This document shows, piece by piece, positions 1 through 9,191 of a stretch of DNA of 64,000 nt (position 1 is the first letter of the stretch; every line of letters starts with the position of its first letter). Made by a program: the position numbers and the translations under genes. The notes below the pieces were generated by a model. That model was not told where the DNA came from. It made no database searches and worked only from the letters and a program-made list of their open reading frames with translations. The DNA is from Antrihabitans auranticaus (GTDB lineage Bacteria; Actinomycetota; Actinomycetes; Mycobacteriales; Mycobacteriaceae), in NCBI RefSeq assembly GCF_016481275.1, contig NZ_JAEMNW010000009.1, forward strand, positions 120,002-184,001, read 5' to 3'.

Positions 1-3000
1 ACCCGACCTCGGTGAGGATCAGCTCGAACAGGTCCGCTCCGCGTTCCAGGAGCGGCTCGGACCCGAAAGACCGGAGGCCGCAATCGGCTTGGTGCCCAAC
101 CTCGTCGCATCCCGCATCGCGAACCGGCTCGATCTGCAGGGCCCGGCGTATACGGTCGACGCGGCTTGTGCGTCGTCGCTACTGGCAGTCGACCACGCTG
201 TCAGCGAACTTGCCACCGGCCGTTGTGATTTGGTCCTTGCCGGCGGGGTTCATCACACCCACGACATCACCTTCTGGTCGGTGTTCACCCAACTCGGCGC
301 GTTGAGCCGCAGTGAGCAGATTCGCCCCTTCGATCAAAGTGCGGACGGGCTGCTGATCGGTGAAGGCACGGGCATGATTGCGCTGAAGCGACTCGCGGAC
401 GCCGAGCGGGACGGCGACCGGATCTATGCGGTCGTCCGCGGTACCGGAATTTCGAGCGACGGCCGCGCATCGAGCCTGATGGCGCCGCGCACGGAAGGTC
501 AAGTCCTCGCGCTGCAAAGGGCCTGGCGCACAGCGGGACTCGATCCGACCGCACCGGGAGCGATCGGACTGCTCGAGGCGCACGGAACCGCGACACCCGC
601 CGGCGACGAGGCTGAACTTGCCACATTGACGACGGTTTTCGGTCTGGCTACGACGTCGGGACCGGACATCGGAATCGGTTCTGTGAAGTCCATGATCGGC
701 CACACCATGCCTGCCGCGGGTATCGCTGGTCTCATCAAGGCGGTTCTCGCGGTGTACCACGGGGTCTTGCCGCCGACCTTGCACTGCGACGAACCGCACC
801 GCGCGTTCGCGGGTACCCGCTTCGCGCCCGTGACCGCCGCCCGACCGTGGAAAGAACCACTGACCGGTCCACGGCGGGCTGCCGTCAACGCCTTCGGCTT
901 CGGCGGCATCAACGCACACGTGATCGTCGAACAAGCGCCTGGACCGAAGGTCGGCTCGCATCACACCGAAACCGATCGGGCTGCCGGCGCGGAGAGTCTT
1001 CTGCTGCTGTCCGGCGCAACTGTGGGCGATATCGCCGCAGCGCTCGATGTCGACGACGACGCGCTGCTCGAACAGGCCCGCCGTTGCGCGTCGACGGGTA
1101 CCGGCCCGGTCCGGCTGGCGATTGCCGCACCCGACGCCCGCCGGATAGCGCTGGCACGCAAGATCGTTGCCCGCGGAACGCCGTGGCGGGGCCGCAGCGA
1201 TGTCTATTTCGAGCCGCGCCGACTGATCACCGATCGCCGGCAGGTCGCGTTTCTCTTCCCGGGCCTGGAACCGACGTTTGCGCCACGGATCGAGGGGGTC
1301 GCCGCGCATTTCGGGCTTCCGCCAATCGAATTGAGCAGCGGCACGTCGTTCGTCGAGCAAGCGGTGAACGTGGTGGCAGTTAGCCGTTTGCTCGCAGCAG
1401 CCATGCACGAAATCGGTATCGAGCCAGGACTTCTGGCCGGTCATAGCCTCGGCGAATGGACAGCGATGGTCGCCGGCGGGATGTACCGGCGCGAGGATGC
1501 AGACGCCTTCATCGACTCGGTCGCCGACGACGGCGCTGATTCACCGGATGTCGTCTACGCCGCGCTCGGCTGCTCGGCCGCCGACGCTGTGACTGCGCTC
1601 GGTGCACTGCACGGTCCGGCGGATGTCGTCGTCACACATGACAATTGCCCGCATCAGTCGGTCGTGTGCGGTCACCCGCAGCGGATCGACGAGGCGATCG
1701 ACCGCCTCCGTCAGGCAGGTGTACTTGCTCAGGTCGTGCCTATTCGGACGGGCTTTCACTCGCCGGTGATGGCCGACCACCTCGGTCCGGTCTACGACGC
1801 CTTCCACCGTTTGCCACCGCGTGCTGCCTCCGTCCCCGTGTGGTCCGCGACGTCGGTCGACAAGTTTCCGGACTCACCCGAGCAGATCCGCGCGCTCGTG
1901 ATCAGGCATCTCGTCGAGCCCGTGCGCTTCCGGCCCTTGCTCGAGCGCCTGCACGCGGAAGGTGTCCGCGCATTCGTGCAGATCGGACCCGGCAGCCTGC
2001 CGGGATTCGTTGCAGACACGCTGCGGGGGAGCGAACACCTAGTTGTCGAAACCGCTGTTGCCGAACGTGATTCGCTGGTTCAGCTGTGGCGCGTCGCAGC
2101 GGCGTTGTGGGCCGCGGGTCTGAATCCACGGTTCGATCGGTTGCCTGGGATACAGCGGCCGGAGCGACGCACACCCGCAAAACCGTTGTCCTCGACCGCG
2201 ATCAAGCTGGACCTCGGCAACCGGTCCATCATGCTCGGCGGTGCGCTGGCGCCACTCGTTCCGCAGCCGGCAGCAGCAACGTCGTCCCGAAGTCGGACTG
2301 CAGCGCTTGCGGACAGCGCGATTCTTGCCGAGTTCGACGCACTCGTCGCGGAGATGACGGCGCACACCGAGTCGGTGGTGCAGGCGTGGGCACAGACCGC
2401 CACGAATGTCGTCGCACTGCCCACGACGGCCACGACAACGCGCGTCATCTCACTCGAAACCATGCCCGAACTGATCGATCATTCGCTGATCGCGACCCCG
2501 GCGGGTTGGCATGATCCCTCGGACGGATTTCCCATCGTGCCGATCACCGGGATGCTCGAGATCATGGCGGACGCAGCCCGCGAGCTGTTGCCCGGTCGCG
2601 TCGTCATCGGCTGGTCGAATGTGCGGGCGATGCGCTGGCTCGTCGCCGCGCCGGCCACGACCGTCACGATCGACGCCGTCGTGGACGAGAGCGCACGAGA
2701 CGATGCCGAGTGCGTCACGGTGACCATAGCGGGTCATGCGACCGGCACAGTCCTACTGTCCGGACGCTATCCGCACCCGCCTGAACGCACGTCGGAGCTG
2801 CTCGACGGTGAGCGCCCGGCAGCGGTCTCCGCGGATCGAATCTACCGCGACAGAAGACTTTTCCACGGCCCACGATTCGCGGGCATTACGGAGCTCGTCT
2901 GCGACGCGGACTGGGGTGCGCGCGCGGTGCTGGTCAATCTGCCGACGCGGGGTGCGCTCTTCGACGCGGTCGGTCAGGTGATCGGGCATTGGGCGCAGGT

Positions 3001-3964
3001 GTCTCTCCAGGTCGATCGCACCGTGTTCCCGGTCGGGATCGATTCGATCGAGCTGTACGGCCCGCCGCAGCGGGATGGCGCCCTGCTGAAACAGACGGCG
3101 TGGATTCGTGAGGCCACGTCGACGACCCTGCGTGCGGATTCCGACCTGGTCGACGAGCGCGGCGCGCTGTGGGCCCGCGTGCAGGGTTGGACGAACAGCC
3201 GCATCGCGGGCGACGAGCGCAACTGGCAGATGCAGCTGCATCCCGATTCGCTCGGGCTGGGCACGATTGAGCCCGGCGGCTGGTGCCTCGTGGAGGAGCA
3301 GTGGCCCGACACCCGCACGCGCGAGTTGATCATGCGCAACTACATGTGTGCAGTCGAGCGCGACGCGTACGAACGCCTCGATCCGATGCACCAGCGGCGT
3401 TGGCTGCTCGGCCGGATTGCCGCCAAAGACGCCGTTCGTAACTGGCTGTGGGCCAACGGGACTGCGTCGGTCTACACGTGCGAGTTTGCGATCGATGCCA
3501 GTGTCACCGGTCGGCCGTATGCTGTTGGCCTGCCGAACCTCGACGAATTGCAGATCGCCCACGCGAATACGAACTGCCGCGGGCGTGCCGTGGGACTCGG
3601 CGTTGCCATGGTCGCCACCCACGCGGTCGGCATCAGTATCACAGCGGTTGGCGGCGACACCACGGAAGTGCCGCTCAGTGCGGGCGAGCGCGACCTCATC
3701 CACCAGCTGCCCACGAGCGATCCCACCGTACTGCGCGCCCGGTTCGCCGCCGCGAAAGAGGCTGCGGCGCAGTTGGCCAACGAGGATGGGCCGCTCGCGG
3801 TTGCCGCGGTCCGACACAACGCCGACCAGGACGCGGATGTCACTGTCGAGCCGCTCGCGAGCTGTCCGCTACCGATCCACACGCGTCTGATTACCGTCGA
3901 CGACCAGCCCTTCGTCGTCGCGTGGACGCATTCACCGTCAGCCGACCGAGGAGACTCACGATGA
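1..3964 (+). CDS. Iterative type I PKS/PUFA-like synthase, KS-AT-DH-PPTase-like (5' partial)
   Basis: The frame is open from base 2, so the N-terminal part of the ketosynthase is outside the window. The KS domain keeps its Cys (DAACASS, codon near 167), its first His (HGTATPAGD, near 579) and its second His (GHTMPAAG, near 700). An acyltransferase follows with GHSLGEW (near 1440) and GFHSPVM (near 1750). A hot-dog dehydratase comes next, with DHSL near 2478 and LFDAVGQ near 2960. The C-terminus is phosphopantetheinyl-transferase-like: WLLGRIAAKDAV near 3405, LQIAHA near 3550 and KEAAAQL near 3757. The GxDxE metal motif, however, reads GISIT, so this domain may be inactive. There is no KR and no internal ACP. 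The ACP is the next gene (ATGA overlap). The architecture recalls enediyne, PUFA or heterocyst-glycolipid synthases. It probably makes a long acyl chain for the glycosyltransferases downstream; the product is unknown. Confidence 0.85.
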   Translation, partial: PDLGEDQLEQVRSAFQERLGPERPEAAIGLVPNLVASRIANRLDLQGPAYTVDAACASSLLAVDHAVSELATGRCDLVLAGGVHHTHDITFWSVFTQLGALSRSEQIRPFDQSADGLLIGEGTGMIALKRLADAERDGDRIYAVVRGTGISSDGRASSLMAPRTEGQVLALQRAWRTAGLDPTAPGAIGLLEAHGTATPAGDEAELATLTTVFGLATTSGPDIGIGSVKSMIGHTMPAAGIAGLIKAVLAVYHGVLPPTLHCDEPHRAFAGTRFAPVTAARPWKEPLTGPRRAAVNAFGFGGINAHVIVEQAPGPKVGSHHTETDRAAGAESLLLLSGATVGDIAAALDVDDDALLEQARRCASTGTGPVRLAIAAPDARRIALARKIVARGTPWRGRSDVYFEPRRLITDRRQVAFLFPGLEPTFAPRIEGVAAHFGLPPIELSSGTSFVEQAVNVVAVSRLLAAAMHEIGIEPGLLAGHSLGEWTAMVAGGMYRREDADAFIDSVADDGADSPDVVYAALGCSAADAVTALGALHGPADVVVTHDNCPHQSVVCGHPQRIDEAIDRLRQAGVLAQVVPIRTGFHSPVMADHLGPVYDAFHRLPPRAASVPVWSATSVDKFPDSPEQIRALVIRHLVEPVRFRPLLERLHAEGVRAFVQIGPGSLPGFVADTLRGSEHLVVETAVAERDSLVQLWRVAAALWAAGLNPRFDRLPGIQRPERRTPAKPLSSTAIKLDLGNRSIMLGGALAPLVPQPAAATSSRSRTAALADSAILAEFDALVAEMTAHTESVVQAWAQTATNVVALPTTATTTRVISLETMPELIDHSLIATPAGWHDPSDGFPIVPITGMLEIMADAARELLPGRVVIGWSNVRAMRWLVAAPATTVTIDAVVDESARDDAECVTVTIAGHATGTVLLSGRYPHPPERTSELLDGERPAAVSADRIYRDRRLFHGPRFAGITELVCDADWGARAVLVNLPTRGALFDAVGQVIGHWAQVSLQVDRTVFPVGIDSIELYGPPQRDGALLKQTAWIREATSTTLRADSDLVDERGALWARVQGWTNSRIAGDERNWQMQLHPDSLGLGTIEPGGWCLVEEQWPDTRTRELIMRNYMCAVERDAYERLDPMHQRRWLLGRIAAKDAVRNWLWANGTASVYTCEFAIDASVTGRPYAVGLPNLDELQIAHANTNCRGRAVGLGVAMVATHAVGISITAVGGDTTEVPLSAGERDLIHQLPTSDPTVLRARFAAAKEAAAQLANEDGPLAVAAVRHNADQDADVTVEPLASCPLPIHTRLITVDDQPFVVAWTHSPSADRGDSR

Positions 3965-4275
3965 CCGCAGCGACCGGTGACAGCCGGGTATTCGACGAGG
4001 TGGTGGCGATGCTCACCGAGGTGATCGGCGCGGACTTCCTGCTGGAGATCGATGTGACCCCCGAATCGTCGTTCAGTGACGACCTCGCCGTGGAGAGCGT
4101 CGAGTTCGTCGCGCTGGGGCAGAAGCTGCAGCAGCGCTACGGCGAAGACGTGAATTTCGTTGCCTTCGTTGCCGACCTGGACATCGACCAGATCACCGCG
4201 ATGAACGTGGGCACCGTCGTGTCTTACATCGAGACCTGTCTCTCCGAGACGGCGGCACTGGGCGCCGATGGCTGA
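3961..4275 (+). CDS. Stand-alone acyl carrier protein
   Basis: 104 residues with ACP character. The motif DLAVESVEFV (about residues 41-50) carries the likely phosphopantetheine Ser, although the usual DSL is DLAVES here. The start ATG overlaps the synthase stop (ATGA), and the stop overlaps the start of the hydrolase gene. The upstream synthase has no ACP of its own in the visible part, so this protein is the likely carrier of its growing chain. It would need a 4'-phosphopantetheinyl transferase, either the fused domain or a housekeeping enzyme elsewhere. Confidence 0.85.
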   Translation: MTAATGDSRVFDEVVAMLTEVIGADFLLEIDVTPESSFSDDLAVESVEFVALGQKLQQRYGEDVNFVAFVADLDIDQITAMNVGTVVSYIETCLSETAALGADG

Positions 4276-5101
4276 CGTCACTGCTTCCGGCGTGCGATTT
4301 CACGTCGAGCGGATCGCGCCCCGCGGCATTGCGGCGGGGTCGCTGCCCACTGCTCCAACCGTGGTGTTCATGCACGGCATGGCGGTCGACGACATGGCCA
4401 GCTTCTACTTCACCCTTGCGGCGCCGCTCGCGGCCACCGGGGCCGACGTAATTCTGTACGACCAACGTGGACAGGGTTTGTCGGAGCGACCGCGGTCGGG
4501 TTACACGATCGACGACGCGGTCGCGGACCTGTTCGGGATTCTCGACGCCATGGCCGTGACCGAGCCGGTTGTGTTGATCGGCAACAGCTTCGGCGGCTTC
4601 GTCGCGGGTCACGCTGCGTTTGCGCGACCCGAGAGGGTTGCGGGAATAGTCTTCATCGAAGCCATCTGCGCCGGACCGGTTGCCGCGGACTGGGTGGAGA
4701 GCATGGTCAACTCGCTCAGTGTCACAGCGCTGAATTTGGAACATGAACGCACACACGAACAATGCGCAACCGCGGGGCTTCGCAAGTCCGCGAAGAAGCT
4801 GGGCAGTATTTACGATCTGCTCAACGGCACGACGCTGATCGAGGACTTGGCCGCCACGCCGCCGCTGCCCGAGCGCAGTCTGGCAGCCATCGAGTGCCCG
4901 ACGCTCGCAATCTTCGGTGAGCATTCGTTTCTACTGCCCGCGGCCGACGACCTCGTACGGAACGTGCCCGACTGCGCGGTCGAAATCCTGCCCGACGTGA
5001 ACCATTCGGTGCTCGTCGAAGCGACGGGTCCGTTGTGCGCCTTGATCGTCGATTGGCTCGTGAGGCTGGCTCCCGTCGAACTGGCGGTGGCAACGAGATG
5101 A
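4268..5101 (+). CDS. Alpha/beta-hydrolase fold protein of the glycolipid/polyketide operon
   Basis: 277 residues. The nucleophile elbow is GNSFGG (about residue 104), and the oxyanion-region HGMA is near residue 36. A late acid region (IFGEHS, about residue 218) and the catalytic His in PDVNHSVL (about residue 248) complete the triad. There is no signal peptide, so it is cytoplasmic. It overlaps the ACP by 8 bases and the next glycosyltransferase by 4 (ATGA). In this position it could release or transfer the chain from the ACP, as a type II thioesterase, or act as an acyl hydrolase. The substrate cannot be read from sequence. Confidence 0.8.
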   Translation: MADVTASGVRFHVERIAPRGIAAGSLPTAPTVVFMHGMAVDDMASFYFTLAAPLAATGADVILYDQRGQGLSERPRSGYTIDDAVADLFGILDAMAVTEPVVLIGNSFGGFVAGHAAFARPERVAGIVFIEAICAGPVAADWVESMVNSLSVTALNLEHERTHEQCATAGLRKSAKKLGSIYDLLNGTTLIEDLAATPPLPERSLAAIECPTLAIFGEHSFLLPAADDLVRNVPDCAVEILPDVNHSVLVEATGPLCALIVDWLVRLAPVELAVATR

Positions 5102-6306
5102 GTCGATACCTGTTCGTGGTGCCGCCGCTGATCGGACACATCAATCCCACTCTCGACGTCGGTGCGGAGTTGACCGCGCGTGGTCACGAGGTCGCCTGGG
5201 TCGGTTACGCGCGCGTCCTCGATGATCTGCTCCCATTGGGAGCCCGTACTTTTCGGCTGCACGACGACGTCTCCGATGCTCATCTGCGAGCAGTGCACGA
5301 ACACTGGCTCGGTTTGCGCGGAACTGCGGAATTGAAGTTCTTCTGGGAAGAGTTTCTGGTTCCGCTCGGCGACGCGATGCTGCCCGGTGTCGAAGATACG
5401 ATCGCGCTCTTCGCGCCGGATGTGCTCGTCGCCGACCAGCAGGCGCTCGCGGGTCCGGTCGCAGCAATGCGTGCCGGGCTGCCCTGGGCCACATCGGCGA
5501 CCACGTCCTCCGAGGTAGCCCGGCCACTGGCAGCGATGCCCAAGGTCGAAGAATGGGTCGTTGCGCAGATGACGGACTTCCAGCGTGCGCAGGGTGTTTC
5601 GGAACCTGTCGATCTGCGCTGGTCTCCTGAACTCGTCTTGGTCTTCTCATCGGAGGCGCTGGTCGGTTCGCTCGATGCAGTCCCGGCACACTTCGTATTC
5701 ACCGGTCCCAGCATCGCGCCGAAGCCCGCGACCGGCGAGTTCCCCTGGGAATGGCTCGATTCCGGTCGCCGGACTGTGCTTGCCTCCCTGGGCACACTCA
5801 ATGCCGAGGCGGGACGCGTCTTCTACAGCGCACTGGTCGACGCGCTCGCGGACGAGGGCGATCGAATGCAGGTAGTCATCGTGGCTCCACCCGGGGTGGT
5901 CGAGAACCCTCCCGAGCATGTTCTTGTCCGGGATTTCGTGCCCCAGCGCGAGTTGCTCGGACACGTCGACGCTGTCGTGACACATGGTGGTCACAACACC
6001 GTCTGTGAAGCTCTGGCAAACCGACTTCCGTTGGTGGTGGCACCTATTCGTGATGATCAGCCGGTCATCGCGCAGCAGGTCGCCGATGCAGGCGCGGGCA
6101 TCCGCGTGAGCTTCGGTCGCGTCCGGGCACCGCAATTACGCGCGGCGGTCCTCGCCGTTCTCGACGACCCCGCCTATCGCGGCGCAGCAGCGCGGATCGC
6201 CGATTCGTTCGCAGCATCCGGCGGTGCACAGACCGCAGCCAACAGGCTGGAAGAGTTGTCCGCTGCGCGATTCGCCGGAGCACGCCAGGGGGACCGTCGT
6301 GGATGA
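5098..6306 (+). CDS. GT1-family glycosyltransferase (first copy)
   Basis: 402 residues with the GT-B fold of the UDP-glycosyltransferase/macrolide-GT type. The N-terminal FVVPPLIGHINPTLDVG is the acceptor-side Rossmann start. LASLGT opens the donor domain, and VTHGGHNTVCEALANRLPLVVAP is the donor-binding signature. It is clearly paralogous to the gene at 10496: both have an FFWEEFLVPL/FLWEEFLVPL segment, an APDVL..DQ segment and GEFPWEWLD. It would transfer a nucleotide-activated sugar to the operon product. The sugar and acceptor are unknown. Confidence 0.87.
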   Translation: MSRYLFVVPPLIGHINPTLDVGAELTARGHEVAWVGYARVLDDLLPLGARTFRLHDDVSDAHLRAVHEHWLGLRGTAELKFFWEEFLVPLGDAMLPGVEDTIALFAPDVLVADQQALAGPVAAMRAGLPWATSATTSSEVARPLAAMPKVEEWVVAQMTDFQRAQGVSEPVDLRWSPELVLVFSSEALVGSLDAVPAHFVFTGPSIAPKPATGEFPWEWLDSGRRTVLASLGTLNAEAGRVFYSALVDALADEGDRMQVVIVAPPGVVENPPEHVLVRDFVPQRELLGHVDAVVTHGGHNTVCEALANRLPLVVAPIRDDQPVIAQQVADAGAGIRVSFGRVRAPQLRAAVLAVLDDPAYRGAAARIADSFAASGGAQTAANRLEELSAARFAGARQGDRRG

Positions 6307-7279
6307 CCACTACCACATGCAGCGCATGCTGGCGTCCGTGCACGAGCAGATGCACGGCAAGAACGCGGGCACGTACTGGTACGCGCCGGGCGCGGTGACT
6401 CTGCTCGACGCCGGCGATCAGTCCGTTTCTGCACCAATGCAATTCGGCGCCACCGTCGCGGTCGAACCGCGCGACGACGCGGTCGTCGATCTCCGGTGGG
6501 TATATCGCCCACTACAGTCCGACAGGATTCGCTTGACCGACCTCGAGCCGGGCACCGCCGCGGCAAGGGAGCCGCTTGCTGTCATCTGGGCGCTGCAAGC
6601 CGCCGGGCACGCGCTCGGTGGGGCCGCGGTGACCGTTCACACCGACGTACCCCGCGGAGTCGGAACGTCTATGTCGGTGGCGATCGCTTGTGCGACAGGG
6701 TTTTCGCTTCGGAATTGCTACAGGCTGGACGTGTCCGACGAGTCGATGTTCGAGATCGTCTGCGCGGGTCTGCAGGCGTTCGAGGTGCCGGGAGTGACCA
6801 TCGGGGCGGTCGCGGCGTCGATTCTGGCGTGCGACGGCGAAGCGATCGCGCTCGATCGTGCGCCGAGCAGGTTGCCGTTCGGCATCGCGCACGCGGGAAT
6901 GCGGCTCTTGGTCGTGGACACGGGCGTCCGCCGCGACCTTCCGCCGGAACAGCCTGTCGCTGGTACAAGCGAGCTCGATGGTGTGCGGGTGGCATTGGAG
7001 CGAAATGACTTTCGCGAATTCGGTGCCATCATGACACGAAGCCACGATGCCGGTTCAACCAGTATCGAACAACAGGTAGCCGCAACCGCTGCCTTGTCGG
7101 CAGGCGCATTCGGCGCGAGGGCGACGGTGGACGGCGCCGGTCGCCCGATAGTGGTGCTGGTTCCTGCCGCGGAAGTCGCCACGGTGCGACGCGCTGTCGC
7201 CGCCGCATATGCAGATCGAGGCTGGCGCCAACCACGTTTTCTGACGTCGTCCACCGTCGAGACCGCACGAGCCGCGTGA
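6299..7279 (+). CDS. GHMP kinase, galactokinase-like
   Basis: 326 residues from a GTG preceded by AGGGGGA at about 6287; the start overlaps the end of the glycosyltransferase gene. The three GHMP motifs are present in modified form: APGAVTLLDAGD near the N-terminus (galactokinases have APGRVNLIGEH), PRGVGTSMSVA for the phosphate-binding PxxxGLSSSAA, and GARATVDGAGRPIVVLV near the C-terminus for GARMTGGGFGG. It would phosphorylate a sugar at the anomeric or another hydroxyl, possibly to supply sugar donors for the neighbouring glycosyltransferases. The divergence in motif 1 leaves real doubt about substrate and activity. Confidence 0.75.
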   Translation: MDDHYHMQRMLASVHEQMHGKNAGTYWYAPGAVTLLDAGDQSVSAPMQFGATVAVEPRDDAVVDLRWVYRPLQSDRIRLTDLEPGTAAAREPLAVIWALQAAGHALGGAAVTVHTDVPRGVGTSMSVAIACATGFSLRNCYRLDVSDESMFEIVCAGLQAFEVPGVTIGAVAASILACDGEAIALDRAPSRLPFGIAHAGMRLLVVDTGVRRDLPPEQPVAGTSELDGVRVALERNDFREFGAIMTRSHDAGSTSIEQQVAATAALSAGAFGARATVDGAGRPIVVLVPAAEVATVRRAVAAAYADRGWRQPRFLTSSTVETARAA

Positions 7280-7310
7280 ACGTGCACACCAACGTGAGAG
7301 GGAATCGGAA

Positions 7311-9170
7311 ATGTCAGCGTCGGTAAAGACTCGAAGCCGCGTTTCGCGCTGGCTGCCGATCGTTACGGCGGCGGGCATGGTGGCAAACGCTGTTCGGTTG
7401 CGGCGGAACGCACACGGTCTGGTCGCGCTGCAGCCCGACCAGGCACCGGTCAGTGCGAAACACCGCTTCCTCACAGCTGCCGGCGTCGACCTGGACGAGC
7501 TCACACGACGTGCCGCCAGCGCCTTCGCTCGAACCCACGCTCTCGAGGTCGTCGATTTGGTTCCCGGCGACCTGCCCACCGAACCCGCCCTCGACTTGCT
7601 GCGGGGTCTCGATCCGCGAACCTATCGCGGCCGCCGCTTCGCACCGGGTCGCGGCGCATGCCACGCCCTCCTCGTCGACGCCGAGGTTCTGGAACGAGCC
7701 GGGATCACCCAGGTAAGCGATTGGGACCCGGTCGAATTGGCGGAAGTCACAGTCCGGTTGAAGTTGTACGCATCGACGACATTCGACGTTGCCGTCGCCG
7801 CAGGACTGCGTGCGCGCGACGACGAACGGAGCATTCATGCCGGGCTTCGGCGCGCGGCCGAGGTGCGGATGGGTAGCGATGTCCTCCTGGTCGCCGGTCC
7901 GCCCGTCGCATACGCGGGGCTGCTCGTCGGCACACTGCTGAATCCGCTGTGGGGTGCGGTGAGCCTGGCGGCGTTCGGCATTCAGCCAGCGCTCGTCCTC
8001 GCGGGCAGTGCACTTCACCCACGTGATCGCGGCGCTTCTGCTGGATTCACCCGTGTGGTGACCCGCCCGTCGAAATGGCTTCGGCTCGTCACGGGCGCGC
8101 AGCCCGCACCGCCACCCGACCCGATCGAGGAACGCCGGCCTGCATATGCGGCCGATCTGGCCGCTGGAATCGAACGATTCTTCGAGCCGCGCCGGGGTAC
8201 CTGCCCGTGGTGCGACTCGCCGGATGTCGAAGTGCGCGTGGTCAGTCCCGACCACATCCAGCACAAGCCTGGCAAGTTCGTCCTCGAACAGTGCAACCGG
8301 TGCGCTCACGTATTCCAGAACCCGCGCCTCACGCCGGAGGGCCTCGACTTCTACTACCGCGATTTCTACGACGGGATCGGCGCCAAACTGATCGAGAACA
8401 CCTTCGAGGCCGGCCACAGCGGATACGCGGCCAGGGTTGCGATGGTGACGGCACAGACGGCACCGCGGACGTGGCTCGATGTCGGTACCGGACTTGCCCA
8501 CTTCTGCGCAACGGCGCGAGATATCCTGCCCGGCACGGAGTTCGACGGTCTCGACCGTGGCGACAACGTCGAAGAGGCGGAACGGCGCCGCTGGGTGCGG
8601 CGAGGCTACCGCGGAATGTTCCCCGAACTGGCCGACGACATCGCGGGGCGCTACGACGTCGTCAGCATGCACCACTACCTCGAGCACACACGCGATCCCT
8701 TCGAAGAGCTCAGTGCCGCAGCCAAGGTGCTGGACACCGGGGGCTACCTGCTGATCGAGGTGCCCGATCCCGAGTCGCCGTTCGGACGACTGCTCGGCGA
8801 CTGGTGGATGCCGTGGTTGCAACCGCAACACCAGCATCTGATCCCGTGCGACAACCTCGTGCATGCGCTCGCAGACCGTGGCTTGACCACGGTGGACATC
8901 CATCGAGCCGAGGCCAATCAAGCAGGCGACCTCGCCCTGGCAATCCTGCTCGTAGTCAACGGCTTTGCCCACGACCGGCACCTACCGTGGCTCCCGGATA
9001 CGCCGGAACGTGCACACGCGTTACGGGTCGCAGGTCGGCTGGCGGGCGTCGCGCTCGCGGCGCCGGTCGGGGGCGTGGCCATGCTCGCAGACCTCGCGTA
9101 TGGCAACTACATCCGACGTACGGGCGGAGTCGGCAGCATCTACCGAGTTCTCGCCCGCAAGGACAGTTGA
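7311..9170 (+). CDS. Large SAM-dependent methyltransferase with N-terminal domain and zinc-binding motif (first copy)
   Basis: 619 residues. Residues 1 to about 270 form an N-terminal domain I do not recognise, with hydrophobic stretches around 195-230 that suggest membrane contact. A CPWC...CNRC four-cysteine motif follows (about residues 300-335), then HVFQNPRLT and a YYRDFYDG segment. The class I methyltransferase core starts at LDVGTGLAHF (about 386) and includes DGLDRGDN, DVVSMHHYLEH and GGYLLIEVPDPES. The gene at 11677 is a full-length paralogue with the same order of parts. The likely role is O- or C-methylation of the sugar or lipid made by the operon. An RBS (GAGAGGGAA) lies just upstream. 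Confidence 0.8.
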   Translation: MSASVKTRSRVSRWLPIVTAAGMVANAVRLRRNAHGLVALQPDQAPVSAKHRFLTAAGVDLDELTRRAASAFARTHALEVVDLVPGDLPTEPALDLLRGLDPRTYRGRRFAPGRGACHALLVDAEVLERAGITQVSDWDPVELAEVTVRLKLYASTTFDVAVAAGLRARDDERSIHAGLRRAAEVRMGSDVLLVAGPPVAYAGLLVGTLLNPLWGAVSLAAFGIQPALVLAGSALHPRDRGASAGFTRVVTRPSKWLRLVTGAQPAPPPDPIEERRPAYAADLAAGIERFFEPRRGTCPWCDSPDVEVRVVSPDHIQHKPGKFVLEQCNRCAHVFQNPRLTPEGLDFYYRDFYDGIGAKLIENTFEAGHSGYAARVAMVTAQTAPRTWLDVGTGLAHFCATARDILPGTEFDGLDRGDNVEEAERRRWVRRGYRGMFPELADDIAGRYDVVSMHHYLEHTRDPFEELSAAAKVLDTGGYLLIEVPDPESPFGRLLGDWWMPWLQPQHQHLIPCDNLVHALADRGLTTVDIHRAEANQAGDLALAILLVVNGFAHDRHLPWLPDTPERAHALRVAGRLAGVALAAPVGGVAMLADLAYGNYIRRTGGVGSIYRVLARKDS

Positions 9171-9191
9171 GTGCCAGGAAAGGAGTCTCGA

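Noticed and set aside
179..1444. 421-codon minus-strand frame opposite the synthase
   Set aside because: Antisense to intact KS and AT domains, with Arg/Cys-rich composition and no motif; a product of high GC codon use.
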